Part shown: piece after piece, positions 1 to 8,024 of the stretch | How positions within the stretch are numbered: the stretch's first letter is position 1 | Layout of the letters: the number at the start of each line of letters is the position of its first letter | NCBI RefSeq assembly: GCF_009827405.1 | Contig: NZ_WTYY01000002.1 | Span: 1 to 64,000 of the forward strand | DNA: 64,000 nt | Source: Alteraurantiacibacter aestuarii | GTDB taxonomy: Bacteria; Pseudomonadota; Alphaproteobacteria; Sphingomonadales; Sphingomonadaceae | Direction of reading: 5' to 3' | Notes under the pieces: generated by a model | The model's input: the letters and a program-made list of their open reading frames with translations, nothing else | Told to the model about the DNA's origin: nothing | Databases searched by the model: none | Translations under genes and position numbers: made by a program

Positions 1-75
1 TCACTCGTCTCATAATCCTCCGCAAACCAGGAATATAAGAGGGACTCGTCGTCCCCGGAGAGGGAAAATCCAGTC

Positions 76-2805
76 ATGCGCAAACAGTTTCACCTGTTCC
101 TTTACACTCGCCTCGTTCCTGCCTCCGTGCTGCTCGCCATGGGTACGAGCATCGCCGCGCAGGATAGCGCGGATCACGCCAGCATGGCGATGGACGTGGC
201 CGCCCCTTCGGCAATGACGCGGACCGTGAAGTGGTCGGACGCCTCGGCATGGCCCTCAGGCAAGGTGCCTGTGGCTGGCGAGGAAGTGACCATTCCGCGC
301 GGTACCGAGATGATGCTCGACGTCAGCCCGCCCGAACTGCGCGGCCTGACCGTGCAGGGCAAGCTGACCTTTGTCGACGAGCGTGACCTGGCGCTGACCA
401 CCGAGTGGATCTACGTCCCCGGCGGCGAACTGCAAATCGGCACCGAGGCCAGTCCTTTCCAGCACAACGCCACCATCACGCTGACCGACAACGTCCAGGG
501 TGAGGATATCAACACCATGGGCGATCGCGGCATCATGATGCTGCGCGGTACGCTCAACATGCACGGCAACCGCGATCACACATGGACCAAGCTGTCGAGC
601 ACGGCAGAGGCCGGTGCCACCAGCATTGAAGTGCTCGATGCGTCGGAATGGCGCGCGGGCGACGAGATCGTCCTCGCCTCGACCGACTTCAATCCGCGGC
701 AGGCCGAGCGCCGGACAATCACCCGCGTCAGCGGCAACACGATCAGCTTCGCGGAGCCGCTCGAATACATGCACTTCGGCGAGATTACCTTCGGCGTCGA
801 CGAGCGCGGCGAAGTCGCCATGCTGACGCGCAACATCAAGGTGCAGGCGTCGGAAGACGCGGCGGAGAGCTATTTCGGCGGGCACATCATGGCGATGGCC
901 GGATCGAAAGCCTATGTCGAAGGCGTGGAACTCAACCGCATGGGCCAGCACCTGACGCTGGCCCGCTATCCGCTGCACTTCCACGTACTGGGAGAGGGTG
1001 CCGGCCAATACATCCGCAACGCATCGATCCACGATACCTTCAACCGCTGCGTGACGGTGCACGGCACCAACAACCTGCGCGTCGAGAACAACGTGACCTT
1101 CAACACCGTGGGTCACTGCTTCTTCATGGAAGACGGGATCGAAACCGGCAACGAGTTCATCCGAAACCTGGCAATCCAGACCAAGTGTCATCCGACATTG
1201 GACTGCGTGCCCACCAACCTCGCCGCCAATGGGGAGAGAGACCCCAGGGCTGCGGATCCTGCGGCCTACAGGGAAATGAGCTTCCACAGTGGCAACACAT
1301 TGCTGCCTTCGGACAACACGGTGTCGTCCTTCTGGATCACCAACCCGGACAATAGCTACATCGACAATGTGGCGGCAGGCTCCGATCAGGTCGGTTTCTG
1401 GCTGTCCATACCGCAACACCCCAATGGCGCCTTCCTGGGGACGGAAATCTCCGCCAACACCTGGCCGCGCCGCACGGCGCTGCGCGAATTCAGGGGCAAC
1501 ACTGCCCATTCCAACTTCGACGGGTTCCTGATCGACCGGCACATCGACCAGGACAACACGTTCGGGCTGGCCTCCATTCCGTTGCTGCCCTTGGCAGACC
1601 CCACCGATCTGGAGAGCGAAGTGAAGGAGACGCACTTCGAGAATTTGACCAGCTACAAGAACCGCAATGGCGGGCTGTGGGGCCGGGGGGATCTCTACGT
1701 CTACAGCAATGCCAGATTCGCAGACAATGCCATTGGCATGACGCAGGCCGCTGGCGACATTGGCAGCCTGCCGTTCAGTTCACGACTGGTGGACGCGCTG
1801 GTCGTGGGCGAAACCGACAATATCGGCAATCCAGCAACGCCGGAGGAAATCGCCTATGGCCGCAGCCTGCCGAAGCCTTCCATCCCGGATTTCCCCATCC
1901 GCGGGTACGAATATTATGATTACCGCGATGATGTGGTGAACACGACATTCGTGAATTTCCAGGACAACGACCAGCGAAAGACAGGCGCGCTGTCCTTCCT
2001 GCTGTTCACGAGTGCGGGGCTGAGTACCCGAAGCACCATCAGCGGCGGGGAGTTCATCAACGCCAAGCCGGTCTATTTTCCGACATACGATTCCCGCTTC
2101 GATAACGACAACCGCGGCGGCAACGCATATCGGACCCTGTCGTTTCATGACCTGGACGGATCGGTGACCGGCATCCCCGGTTCCCAGGTATTGCTCCACG
2201 ATGGCGAGAACGACAGCGTCGCCACCGATGACAGCTGCGAGATCCATCCGACCTGGAACGCCGCGGTGTGCACGGGCGATATCGGACGCCTGAACCTTTC
2301 GGATGCGAGGGGCGAACTTCCCGCCGCAGTCGATCTGGAGAGCCGCACCGCCCGGTTCGCCCTGCTCTCCTCGCTCAGCCCTAATGCGCCGGACACACCC
2401 CTCGTTCAGGCCCAGCGCGCCGCCCTGTTCTCCCGCCGTCCTCCGCAGGCGCCCATCGCGCTTGTTCGCGGTGGCAGGGAATTCAAGATCAACGGCGATC
2501 AGAGCACTGTGCGCGCCGGCACCGAGATCGAGGTGAAAACCGCAAGGCCGGAAGTCACTCTCAGTCTGGCTGAAATGGACGCGGGCTCATGGGTCATGTT
2601 CGAACTGCCGGGCTTCGCCAGCGCAGCGTCCGGAACGCAGCAGGGCAGCATGGGTGCATTGCGCGCAGCGAATGAGACGTCCTGGTTCAGGGACGGGGAT
2701 GCCCTGTGGGTCAAGCTGGTGGCCGAAGCTCCGGTCATGGAGGTCATTCGTCCAACGGATCTGCAAGCCAGTATAACGGTCAGCAGGGAAGGGCTCGGCG
2801 GCTGA
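76..2805 (+). CDS. Secreted G8-domain, right-handed beta-helix protein
   Basis: A 909-residue exported protein. Residues 1-28 form a signal peptide ending near SIAAQ. Residues about 50-150 match a G8 domain: a KWSDASAWPSGKVP opening, alternating hydrophobic strands and a GGELQIGTE segment. Residues about 200-650 contain many short Asn- and Gly-rich strands (for example IRNASIHDTFNRC and LRVENNVTFNTVG) typical of a parallel beta-helix. G8 domains are known from animal CEMIP/TMEM2 and PKHD1 proteins and from scattered bacterial exoproteins, where a polysaccharide-related role is suspected. The start follows a GAGAGGG ribosome site, and TATAAG at 33-38 could be a -10 box. No catalytic residues are recognisable, so any carbohydrate role is inference. 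It is followed directly by a recombinase remnant, which suggests lateral acquisition. Confidence 0.82.
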   Translation: MRKQFHLFLYTRLVPASVLLAMGTSIAAQDSADHASMAMDVAAPSAMTRTVKWSDASAWPSGKVPVAGEEVTIPRGTEMMLDVSPPELRGLTVQGKLTFVDERDLALTTEWIYVPGGELQIGTEASPFQHNATITLTDNVQGEDINTMGDRGIMMLRGTLNMHGNRDHTWTKLSSTAEAGATSIEVLDASEWRAGDEIVLASTDFNPRQAERRTITRVSGNTISFAEPLEYMHFGEITFGVDERGEVAMLTRNIKVQASEDAAESYFGGHIMAMAGSKAYVEGVELNRMGQHLTLARYPLHFHVLGEGAGQYIRNASIHDTFNRCVTVHGTNNLRVENNVTFNTVGHCFFMEDGIETGNEFIRNLAIQTKCHPTLDCVPTNLAANGERDPRAADPAAYREMSFHSGNTLLPSDNTVSSFWITNPDNSYIDNVAAGSDQVGFWLSIPQHPNGAFLGTEISANTWPRRTALREFRGNTAHSNFDGFLIDRHIDQDNTFGLASIPLLPLADPTDLESEVKETHFENLTSYKNRNGGLWGRGDLYVYSNARFADNAIGMTQAAGDIGSLPFSSRLVDALVVGETDNIGNPATPEEIAYGRSLPKPSIPDFPIRGYEYYDYRDDVVNTTFVNFQDNDQRKTGALSFLLFTSAGLSTRSTISGGEFINAKPVYFPTYDSRFDNDNRGGNAYRTLSFHDLDGSVTGIPGSQVLLHDGENDSVATDDSCEIHPTWNAAVCTGDIGRLNLSDARGELPAAVDLESRTARFALLSSLSPNAPDTPLVQAQRAALFSRRPPQAPIALVRGGREFKINGDQSTVRAGTEIEVKTARPEVTLSLAEMDAGSWVMFELPGFASAASGTQQGSMGALRAANETSWFRDGDALWVKLVAEAPVMEVIRPTDLQASITVSREGLGG

Positions 2806-2927
2806 CGCAGTGCGTATTCGACATCGAGCCCGAGATAACGAACTGCATTCTCGATCTTCGTATGACCCGGAAGAATCTGGATCGCACGAATGTTACAAGT
2901 GGCTCGCTCCAGGCGGCGAAGTGTGAG
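2802..2927 (-). pseudogene. Remnant of a tyrosine recombinase (integrase) C-terminus
   Basis: The gap between two convergent genes, read on the minus strand, gives an uninterrupted peptide containing CNIRAIQILPGHTKIENAV followed by RYLGLDVEYALRQ. This is the C-terminal signature of phage/transposon-type tyrosine integrases: a NIRAIQ-LL-GH-TKIE-TVRYLG block, with the conserved GH (GHTK) and the tyrosine nucleophile in VRYLG. No start, arm-binding domain or catalytic Arg/Lys region is present, so only about 40 codons survive. The usual LLGH reads ILPGH. The remnant abuts the stop of the G8-domain gene and the stop of the serine hydrolase, so both ends have been overwritten. Confidence 0.72.
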
Positions 2928-2930
2928 GCA

Positions 2931-4370
2931 CTAACCCGCTGCCTCTCCCGCTTCATTCCGCCCGGTGCGCGCCTTCTCGCGATAGGTCACGATGAGCCGG
3001 AAGATCGCCCAGACGGGGCCGGTAATCGCTGCGGCGACCATCGCCTGGGCAAAGTCTGGCTGGTACAGCAGCAGCGTGTCCAGCGATCCGCCGAACATGT
3101 ACGGGATCAGGATCAGCAGGACAGCTGCCACCGCGAACATGGCGAAGAGAGGGAACCACAGGCTGAACAGGCCGGAGACACCCGATTTGGCCGCCAGCTT
3201 GCGGCGATTGCGCCAGGCCCAGGCGATGCTGGCAAGGAAGAACAGCGGCAGCAGCACGACCATCAGATAGGTCACCTTCGGCCACAGCCGCGCGCCCTCG
3301 CCTGCATAGTCGAAGCCCAGCGCCTTGGCGGTGATGGCGTTGCGCAGTTGCAGGTTCTCACCAAAGCCGATCCCGCCATTGGCGTTGACCAGCACGGCCA
3401 CGCCCTTGCCCTGCGATGGCAGTATGGTGGCCAGCGTCTCTGTTCCCGGTACCAGGCCGCTGTGGCTCGCGGTGCCGGATTCGCCATCGATGAACCAGCC
3501 CAGCCCGTAGAATGGCGATGCCTCGCTGGCCGGGTGCAGCATTGCGGCCTTGCTGGCAGCGGTGATGATATCGTCCTCGCCATTCACCATCATGGCGAGG
3601 TAGAGCGCAAGGTCGTTTGCGCTGGCAAAGATGCCGCCTGCGGGCGCATTGATCCGCTCTGTCAGGCCCTGACGGAATGGCCGGTGGCCACCAAACCATG
3701 GCCGGTGACCCACCGCCATCTCTCCCCTGGGACCTCCATCGGCGACCGAGCTGTTGTCCATGCCGAGCGGCGCCAGAATGTGCGATTCCACGTAAGTGGC
3801 GTAATCCTCGCCGCTTGTCTGTTCGATCAGCGCGCCCAGCACCTGGTAATTGGCGTTGGAGTATTCCCACACGGTGCCGGGTTGATGGGCTGGGTTCCAC
3901 TGCGCGATGCGCGCGGCATAGGCGGCCAGCTCCCCTTCGCCCGCGGCGCTATCGCCGTGCATGGCGTTGCCCTGCACCGTGGAATATCCGCTTGTGTGGC
4001 TGAGCAGCTGGCGGATCGTTATGGCTGCTGATGGCTGCCCGCGAAAAGCACCCAGATAAGTGCCCACACCGGCATCCAGATCGATCCGCCCCTGTTCGAC
4101 CAGTTGCATGATCGCAAGGGCGGTGAAGCTCTTTGAAATCGACCCGATCTGGAAGGGGGTGTCGGGCGTGACCGCTTCGTCGCTGCCCGCAAGCACCGTG
4201 CCGCGCGCGCCTGAGGCGATCTCGCCATGATCGACGATGGCATAGGCAACCCCCGGCGCGCCAGACGCGGGCCATTCAGCGTCCACCAGCTGTTCCATGG
4301 GCGCGCCCGGCACGCTTGCATGCAGGCTGCCCGTCAACATCAGCGCCAGAAAGGCGAACACAAACCGCAT
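2931..4370 (-). CDS. Serine hydrolase, class C beta-lactamase/PBP-like, with C-terminal membrane segments
   Basis: A 479-residue member of the beta-lactamase/penicillin-binding-protein fold. The start at 4370 is chosen because a GGGGGGAAA ribosome site precedes it and a normal signal peptide (MRFVFAFLALMLTGSLHAS) follows. The SxxK nucleophile motif is seen in IGSISKSF, the YxN motif in YSNANY, and the KTG-equivalent as HSG in TASHSGLVPG. The last 130 or so residues contain three hydrophobic helices (YLMVVLLPLFFLASIAW, FSLWFPLFAMFAVAAVLL and a third after it), so the catalytic domain is probably membrane-tethered. Members act as esterases, D-aminopeptidases or beta-lactamases; the substrate cannot be read from sequence. 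Confidence 0.85.
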   Translation of the reverse strand: MRFVFAFLALMLTGSLHASVPGAPMEQLVDAEWPASGAPGVAYAIVDHGEIASGARGTVLAGSDEAVTPDTPFQIGSISKSFTALAIMQLVEQGRIDLDAGVGTYLGAFRGQPSAAITIRQLLSHTSGYSTVQGNAMHGDSAAGEGELAAYAARIAQWNPAHQPGTVWEYSNANYQVLGALIEQTSGEDYATYVESHILAPLGMDNSSVADGGPRGEMAVGHRPWFGGHRPFRQGLTERINAPAGGIFASANDLALYLAMMVNGEDDIITAASKAAMLHPASEASPFYGLGWFIDGESGTASHSGLVPGTETLATILPSQGKGVAVLVNANGGIGFGENLQLRNAITAKALGFDYAGEGARLWPKVTYLMVVLLPLFFLASIAWAWRNRRKLAAKSGVSGLFSLWFPLFAMFAVAAVLLILIPYMFGGSLDTLLLYQPDFAQAMVAAAITGPVWAIFRLIVTYREKARTGRNEAGEAAG

Positions 4371-4455
4371 AATTTCCCCCCCCACATCGCAAAACCTAGC
4401 ACCTCGCTCGGGTTTTACAAATCGGGCGGGCTGAGGTCGCCATGGGGACCAAAGC

Positions 4456-4495
4456 GAAGCAATCCAGAGCAGCACGGGCCGCCCTGGATCGCTTC
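4456..4495. repeat. Intergenic inverted repeat, REP-like
   Basis: GAAGCAATCCAG (4456-4467) and CTGGATCGCTTC (4484-4495) pair at 11 of 12 positions around a 16-base loop. It lies in the 154-base gap downstream of creD and upstream of the serine hydrolase. The motif resembles the GGATTGCTTCGC-type intergenic palindromes common in alphaproteobacterial genomes. There is no T tract, so a REP-like element is preferred over an intrinsic terminator. Confidence 0.5.
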
Positions 4496-4524
4496 ATCTC
4501 GCTCGCGGTGGCGAGGTGCGGGAG

Positions 4525-5943
4525 CTAGGCCGCTGCCACCTCGTTATCGCTCCGCCCCACGGCGGACCAGTTCACGCCTCTGGTGGCGTACATGATGCCG
4601 GCAAGGGCCACGAACAGCAGCAGTGCGCCGATCAGCAGCGAATATGTCTCCATGTTCAGCAGCACGAACAGCACGGCATACAGGCCCGCCAGCATCGCGC
4701 CGACAAAGCCCGCCCTGCGCCATGTGCCCAGCACCGCCGCGCTGTATGCGGTCAGCAGGCCGATCACGGCGCCAGCTGCGATCACGTAGGCCCAGCCGAA
4801 GCCGGTCACCTCGGCAAAGGCCAGCAGCAGCACGAAGAACAGCACCAGCCCCGCACCAGTCAGCAGATATTCCGCCGCCGCCACGCGCGCGCCGCCGACA
4901 ATGTCGAACATCAGGAAGGTGGCGAAGGTGAAGCCGATGAACAGGAAGCCATATTTCACCGCGCGGTCCACCTGGCTGTACAGATCGACCGGATCGGTCA
5001 GGCCGATGGTGGCGGCAAGGCTGGTGCCGCCCTCTCCCCGCTCATCGGCTACATCGATGGGAGCCTCCCATCCTGAAGCGACGGGCGGCCCGTCATCCTG
5101 ATGCGCCACCAGCGCGCGGCCCAGCGCCAGATTGGTGATGCCATCATAATTTGCGGTGAAGCCCGCATCGGTAATCTCGCGGCTATCTGGCAGGAATGAT
5201 CCGCCAAAGCTGGGATGCGGCCAGCTGGAGGTTACTGTCCATTCTGTCTCCCCCCCGCGCGGAATTACGGAGAGTGACTTGCTGCCGCGAATGCCGAATT
5301 CCCATGCCACATTCAGCGGGGCGGAAGCGTCCCACGTCGTGAAGGCCGAAAAGCCCGATCCATTGGTGGCCGCAGGGCCGTTGCCCGGCTGCAACTGCTG
5401 GGCCTCCCCGTTCACGCTCACCCGCACATCGTCCTTCAGACCGCGCGGATCGGATACGCCGAACAGCAGCTCCACCTGATCCAGCAGCAGATCACCGGGT
5501 TTGACGCCGTAGCGCTCAAGATCATCGGGCATTTCGAAACGCGCGGTGCCCGACATCGCCGAGTCGTAAACCACGGTCTCGTAAATGGCGTAGCCCTTGC
5601 GGTCAGGATCGATCTGCGTGGCGATGGACTGGTGGGCGGGAGAGAAGAACAATTCGCGGCGATGACTTGTGGTGGTGGTGCGATCCTCGCCATCGATCGT
5701 CTGCGTCCGGGTGACTTCCTGCATCCACGGGACAACCAGCACTGGCCCGGTCACAGTTTGCGCCCCGCCCCATCCCGCGGCGATGGAGGCCTGCGCGGTC
5801 TGGGACTGGCTCTCCCGATCATAGACGAGACTGTAGACCATCATCAGCGGGATCATCAGGACAAGGGCGACAAGCCCCGTCAATGCCAGTTTTGCTCCGG
5901 GTGATCGTTCCGGACGGTGTTCGGGGCGGTGTTCGGGGTCCAT
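4525..5943 (-). CDS. creD: Cell envelope integrity protein CreD
   Basis: A 472-residue inner-membrane protein of the CreD family. An N-terminal transmembrane segment (residues about 16-40) leads into the family block SQTAQASIAAGWGGAQTV and GPVLVVPW. A roughly 270-residue periplasmic domain follows, then five or six membrane helices before a short cytoplasmic tail. The extreme N-terminus has an EHRPEHRPER repeat. In enterobacteria creD belongs to the CreBC regulon and affects envelope integrity and colicin tolerance, but no creBC genes are visible here, so regulation is unknown. The length is typical of the family. Confidence 0.9.
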   Translation of the reverse strand: MDPEHRPEHRPERSPGAKLALTGLVALVLMIPLMMVYSLVYDRESQSQTAQASIAAGWGGAQTVTGPVLVVPWMQEVTRTQTIDGEDRTTTTSHRRELFFSPAHQSIATQIDPDRKGYAIYETVVYDSAMSGTARFEMPDDLERYGVKPGDLLLDQVELLFGVSDPRGLKDDVRVSVNGEAQQLQPGNGPAATNGSGFSAFTTWDASAPLNVAWEFGIRGSKSLSVIPRGGETEWTVTSSWPHPSFGGSFLPDSREITDAGFTANYDGITNLALGRALVAHQDDGPPVASGWEAPIDVADERGEGGTSLAATIGLTDPVDLYSQVDRAVKYGFLFIGFTFATFLMFDIVGGARVAAAEYLLTGAGLVLFFVLLLAFAEVTGFGWAYVIAAGAVIGLLTAYSAAVLGTWRRAGFVGAMLAGLYAVLFVLLNMETYSLLIGALLLFVALAGIMYATRGVNWSAVGRSDNEVAAA

Positions 5944-6057
5944 CGGCTTACTCCCTCAAGTTGTGCGATGAACCGTTCTCTGGGCGCGACGAACTGAATT
6001 TCAGATGAACTCGCGCGCGCGTGTTGCGTGCGCGCGTAAAGCAGGCATGATCGGCCG

Positions 6058-6702
6058 ATGACGTTGAAACGATTCGCCATTTTCGCCCCGCTGCTGGCGC
6101 TCGCCACTCCCGCTCTGGCGCAGGAGGCGGAGGGGCAGGCAACGCCCCCGCCCGCGACCACGCAGGTGGTGCTGGAAACCACCATGGGGGACATCGTCAT
6201 AGCGCTGGAGACGCAGCGTGCACCGATCACCGCCGCCAATTTCCTGCGCTATGTGGAGGAGGACCGGTTTGACGGCACGGTGTTCTACCGCGCCATGCAG
6301 CTCGACTGGGGGGAGCAGCCCAACGGCCTGATCCAGGGCGGCGCGCAGAATGACTGGGACCGCATCCTGGACCCGATCGCGCATGAGCCGACCAGTGAAA
6401 CCGGCGTGCTGCACACGCGCGGCGCGATCAGCATGGCGATGGGGGAGCCGGGCACCGCCAATGGCGATTTCTCCATCCTGCTGCGCGACCTGCCGCAGCT
6501 GAACGCCAACCCCGATGCCGAAGACCCCGCCAGCCGCCCCGGCTTTGCCGCCTTTGGCCATGTGGTCTCAGGCATGGACGTGGTCGAAGCGATCCACGCC
6601 GCGCCTATCGATCCCGAAAAGGGCGAAGGATGGATGCTGGGCCAGATGCTGGCCGATCCGGTGGTGATTGTGGATGCGCGGGTGGTGGGCGACAGGCCTT
6701 AA
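6058..6702 (+). CDS. Periplasmic cyclophilin-type peptidylprolyl isomerase
   Basis: A 214-residue protein with a signal peptide (MTLKRFAIFAPLLALATPALAQ) followed by a cyclophilin domain. The family core is seen in LETTMGDIVIALE, APITAANFLRYVE, FDGTVFYRAM and LIQGGAQ, with FGHVVSGMDVVEAI near the end. It would catalyse prolyl cis-trans isomerisation in the periplasm. The active-site Arg sits in the FYRAM motif. The domain is small and acidic compared with PpiA. The 3' end overlaps the convergent DUF1971 gene by four bases. Confidence 0.9.
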   Translation: MTLKRFAIFAPLLALATPALAQEAEGQATPPPATTQVVLETTMGDIVIALETQRAPITAANFLRYVEEDRFDGTVFYRAMQLDWGEQPNGLIQGGAQNDWDRILDPIAHEPTSETGVLHTRGAISMAMGEPGTANGDFSILLRDLPQLNANPDAEDPASRPGFAAFGHVVSGMDVVEAIHAAPIDPEKGEGWMLGQMLADPVVIVDARVVGDRP

Positions 6703-7013
6703 TCGGTCGTGGTTTCAGGCTCAGCCATGAAGGTGATGGTCACGGAAATGTCCCCCATCAATTCAAGATGATGAGGCCGTTCAGGCGGCACCATGATGAC
6801 TGCCGGGGCGACCAGATGTTCCGATGTATTGGAACCATCGTCCCAGACGAAATCCAGCTCGCCCTCGCTCAGGCAAAGGCGCGCCCATCGCCCGGGTTTC
6901 AAGCGGTGTTCCGCCAACAGGCCGCGCGGGATGGTATCGGCATTGAACGGGCCGATCTCGCGCAGGGCTTGCAGGTTTTCAGGCACCTGGGACGTTCCGA
7001 ATTCGTCAGACAT
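6699..7013 (-). CDS. DUF1971 domain protein
   Basis: A 104-residue cupin-like protein matching DUF1971, a domain best known from TehB-type tellurite-resistance proteins. The core is FNADTIPRGLLAEHRLKPG, LCLSEGELDFVW and VPPERPHHLELMGD, with conserved H and E residues in a small beta-barrel pattern. The start at 7013 gives the usual compact length and overlaps the 3' end of the truncated haemoglobin gene by eight bases, so translation is probably coupled. Because of its partner and the divergent NsrR-like regulator it may take part in a nitrosative-stress response. That role is inferred from context only. Confidence 0.8.
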   Translation of the reverse strand: MSDEFGTSQVPENLQALREIGPFNADTIPRGLLAEHRLKPGRWARLCLSEGELDFVWDDGSNTSEHLVAPAVIMVPPERPHHLELMGDISVTITFMAEPETTTD

Positions 7014-7494
7014 ACGGCAGGTTCCTTCCCTTGCTGGCGCCCGCCATACCTTCACGGCGCATGGCGATTCCGGTGAGCAGACTGTCGGCGATCATGCGGG
7101 CGCGGCCTGCGAATATCTTGACCGCCTCCTCCTCAGTGCATTCTTCACGCAGAGTGGCGTAAAACAGATCGAGCCAGTGGCTGAAATGGCGCTCATCCAG
7201 AGGCGGCAATTGCTGGTGCCTGACCATCGGATTGCCCGAATATTCGGCGGTGCTGAACAGGATCGAGCGCCAGAACCTGTTCATCTGTTCAAGGTGTTTT
7301 GGCCAGTCCTGTATTTTCCCGGTGAAGATCGGACCGAGCAATTCGTCGTCGCGGATCTTGCCATAGAAAGATGCAATCACCCGGCTGACGACCTCATCCG
7401 TCAGGCCAATCCGCCCCGCGTCCTCACGCTTCTTCTGGCGAGCAAGCGCCGCGTGGGGATTGGTTTCACCGGTTCTGACAGCCTGCCTGCTCAT
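7006..7494 (-). CDS. Group III truncated haemoglobin
   Basis: A 162-residue globin of the group III (P-type) truncated class. Family features include LTDEVVSRVIASFYGKIRDDELLGPIF, the pre-helix block DWPKHLEQMNRFWRSILF, and the proximal histidine region RHQQLPPLDERHFSHWLDLFYATL. It would bind O2 or NO, possibly acting in NO detoxification. It is the first gene of a two-gene operon with the DUF1971 gene and is divergent from the NsrR-like regulator across an 80-base AT-rich gap. Group III globins often sit beside such regulators, which supports an NO-linked role by inference. Confidence 0.9.
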   Translation of the reverse strand: MSRQAVRTGETNPHAALARQKKREDAGRIGLTDEVVSRVIASFYGKIRDDELLGPIFTGKIQDWPKHLEQMNRFWRSILFSTAEYSGNPMVRHQQLPPLDERHFSHWLDLFYATLREECTEEEAVKIFAGRARMIADSLLTGIAMRREGMAGASKGRNLPYV

Positions 7495-7574
7495 GCGTCC
7501 AACTCGAAAAAGGTGATCTACATGCTTTAATTAAGCCACTTGCCGCTAAAAGCAATATATCATATACCTCTTTT
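7495..7574. promoter_or_regulatory. Divergent promoter region between truncated haemoglobin and NsrR-like genes
   Basis: An 80-base strikingly AT-rich gap in a GC-rich neighbourhood. It contains the palindrome TTAATTAA inside GCTTTAATTAAGC, and an AAGGTGATCTACATGCTTT stretch that loosely resembles NsrR sites (AAGATGCATTT arms). The exact operator is uncertain. Rrf2-type autoregulation together with control of the globin operon is the natural inference. Confidence 0.35.
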
Positions 7575-8000
7575 ATGCAGCTAAGCCTCCACACCGATTA
7601 TGCCCTGCGCGTGTTGATGGCGCTGGCCGCAACTGGCGAACAGATGACGATTGATGATGTGGCCGGACGCTATCGCATCTCGCGCAACCATCTGGCCAAG
7701 GTCGCACAAAGCCTGCAGGGTCAGGGCCTGATAGAGACCACCCGCGGCCGCACCGGCGGAATGCGCCTCGCCCGCGACCCTGGCGATATCAACGTGGGCG
7801 CAGTGGTCCGCAAATTCGAGAGATTCGAAGGGTTTGTGGCGTGCATGGGCGGCCCGCAGGATTGCGTCATAGATGGCGCATGCGGGCTAAAATCACCGCT
7901 GGCAGGCGCGCTGCAAGCCTTCCTCACCCACCTCGACGGGTTCACCTTGGCCGATCTGGTCGGCGATCAGAAGAAAGCGCTGCTGGCGAGGATTGGCTGA
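7575..8000 (+). CDS. nsrR: Rrf2-family transcriptional regulator, NsrR-like
   Basis: A 141-residue Rrf2 winged-helix regulator. The start MQLSLHTDYALRVLMALA matches the NsrR/IscR N-terminus. The recognition region is YRISRNHLAKVAQSL, and the wing is TTRGRTGGMRLARDP. Three cysteines in VACMGGPQDCVIDGACGL have C-x6-C-x5-C spacing, close to the [Fe-S]-ligating triad of NsrR, which senses nitric oxide. Divergence from a truncated haemoglobin supports NsrR over IscR. The symbol rests on motif and context rather than on a search. Confidence 0.8.
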   Translation: MQLSLHTDYALRVLMALAATGEQMTIDDVAGRYRISRNHLAKVAQSLQGQGLIETTRGRTGGMRLARDPGDINVGAVVRKFERFEGFVACMGGPQDCVIDGACGLKSPLAGALQAFLTHLDGFTLADLVGDQKKALLARIG

Positions 8001-8024
8001 GAAGATCGACCTAACAGACCGCCA

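Noticed and set aside
256..1635. A 459-codon open frame on the minus strand through the G8-domain gene
   Set aside because: It is the shadow of a GC-rich gene: low-complexity composition, no ribosome site, and the plus-strand protein has clear domains and a signal peptide.
2706..4031. A 441-codon plus-strand frame antisense to the serine hydrolase
   Set aside because: The minus strand carries the SxxK, YxN and HSG motifs. The plus frame has no recognisable family.
5993..6045. CTGAATTTCAG palindrome and CG-rich inverted repeat between creD and the cyclophilin gene
   Set aside because: Short and of low complexity in GC-rich DNA. A regulatory role cannot be separated from chance.
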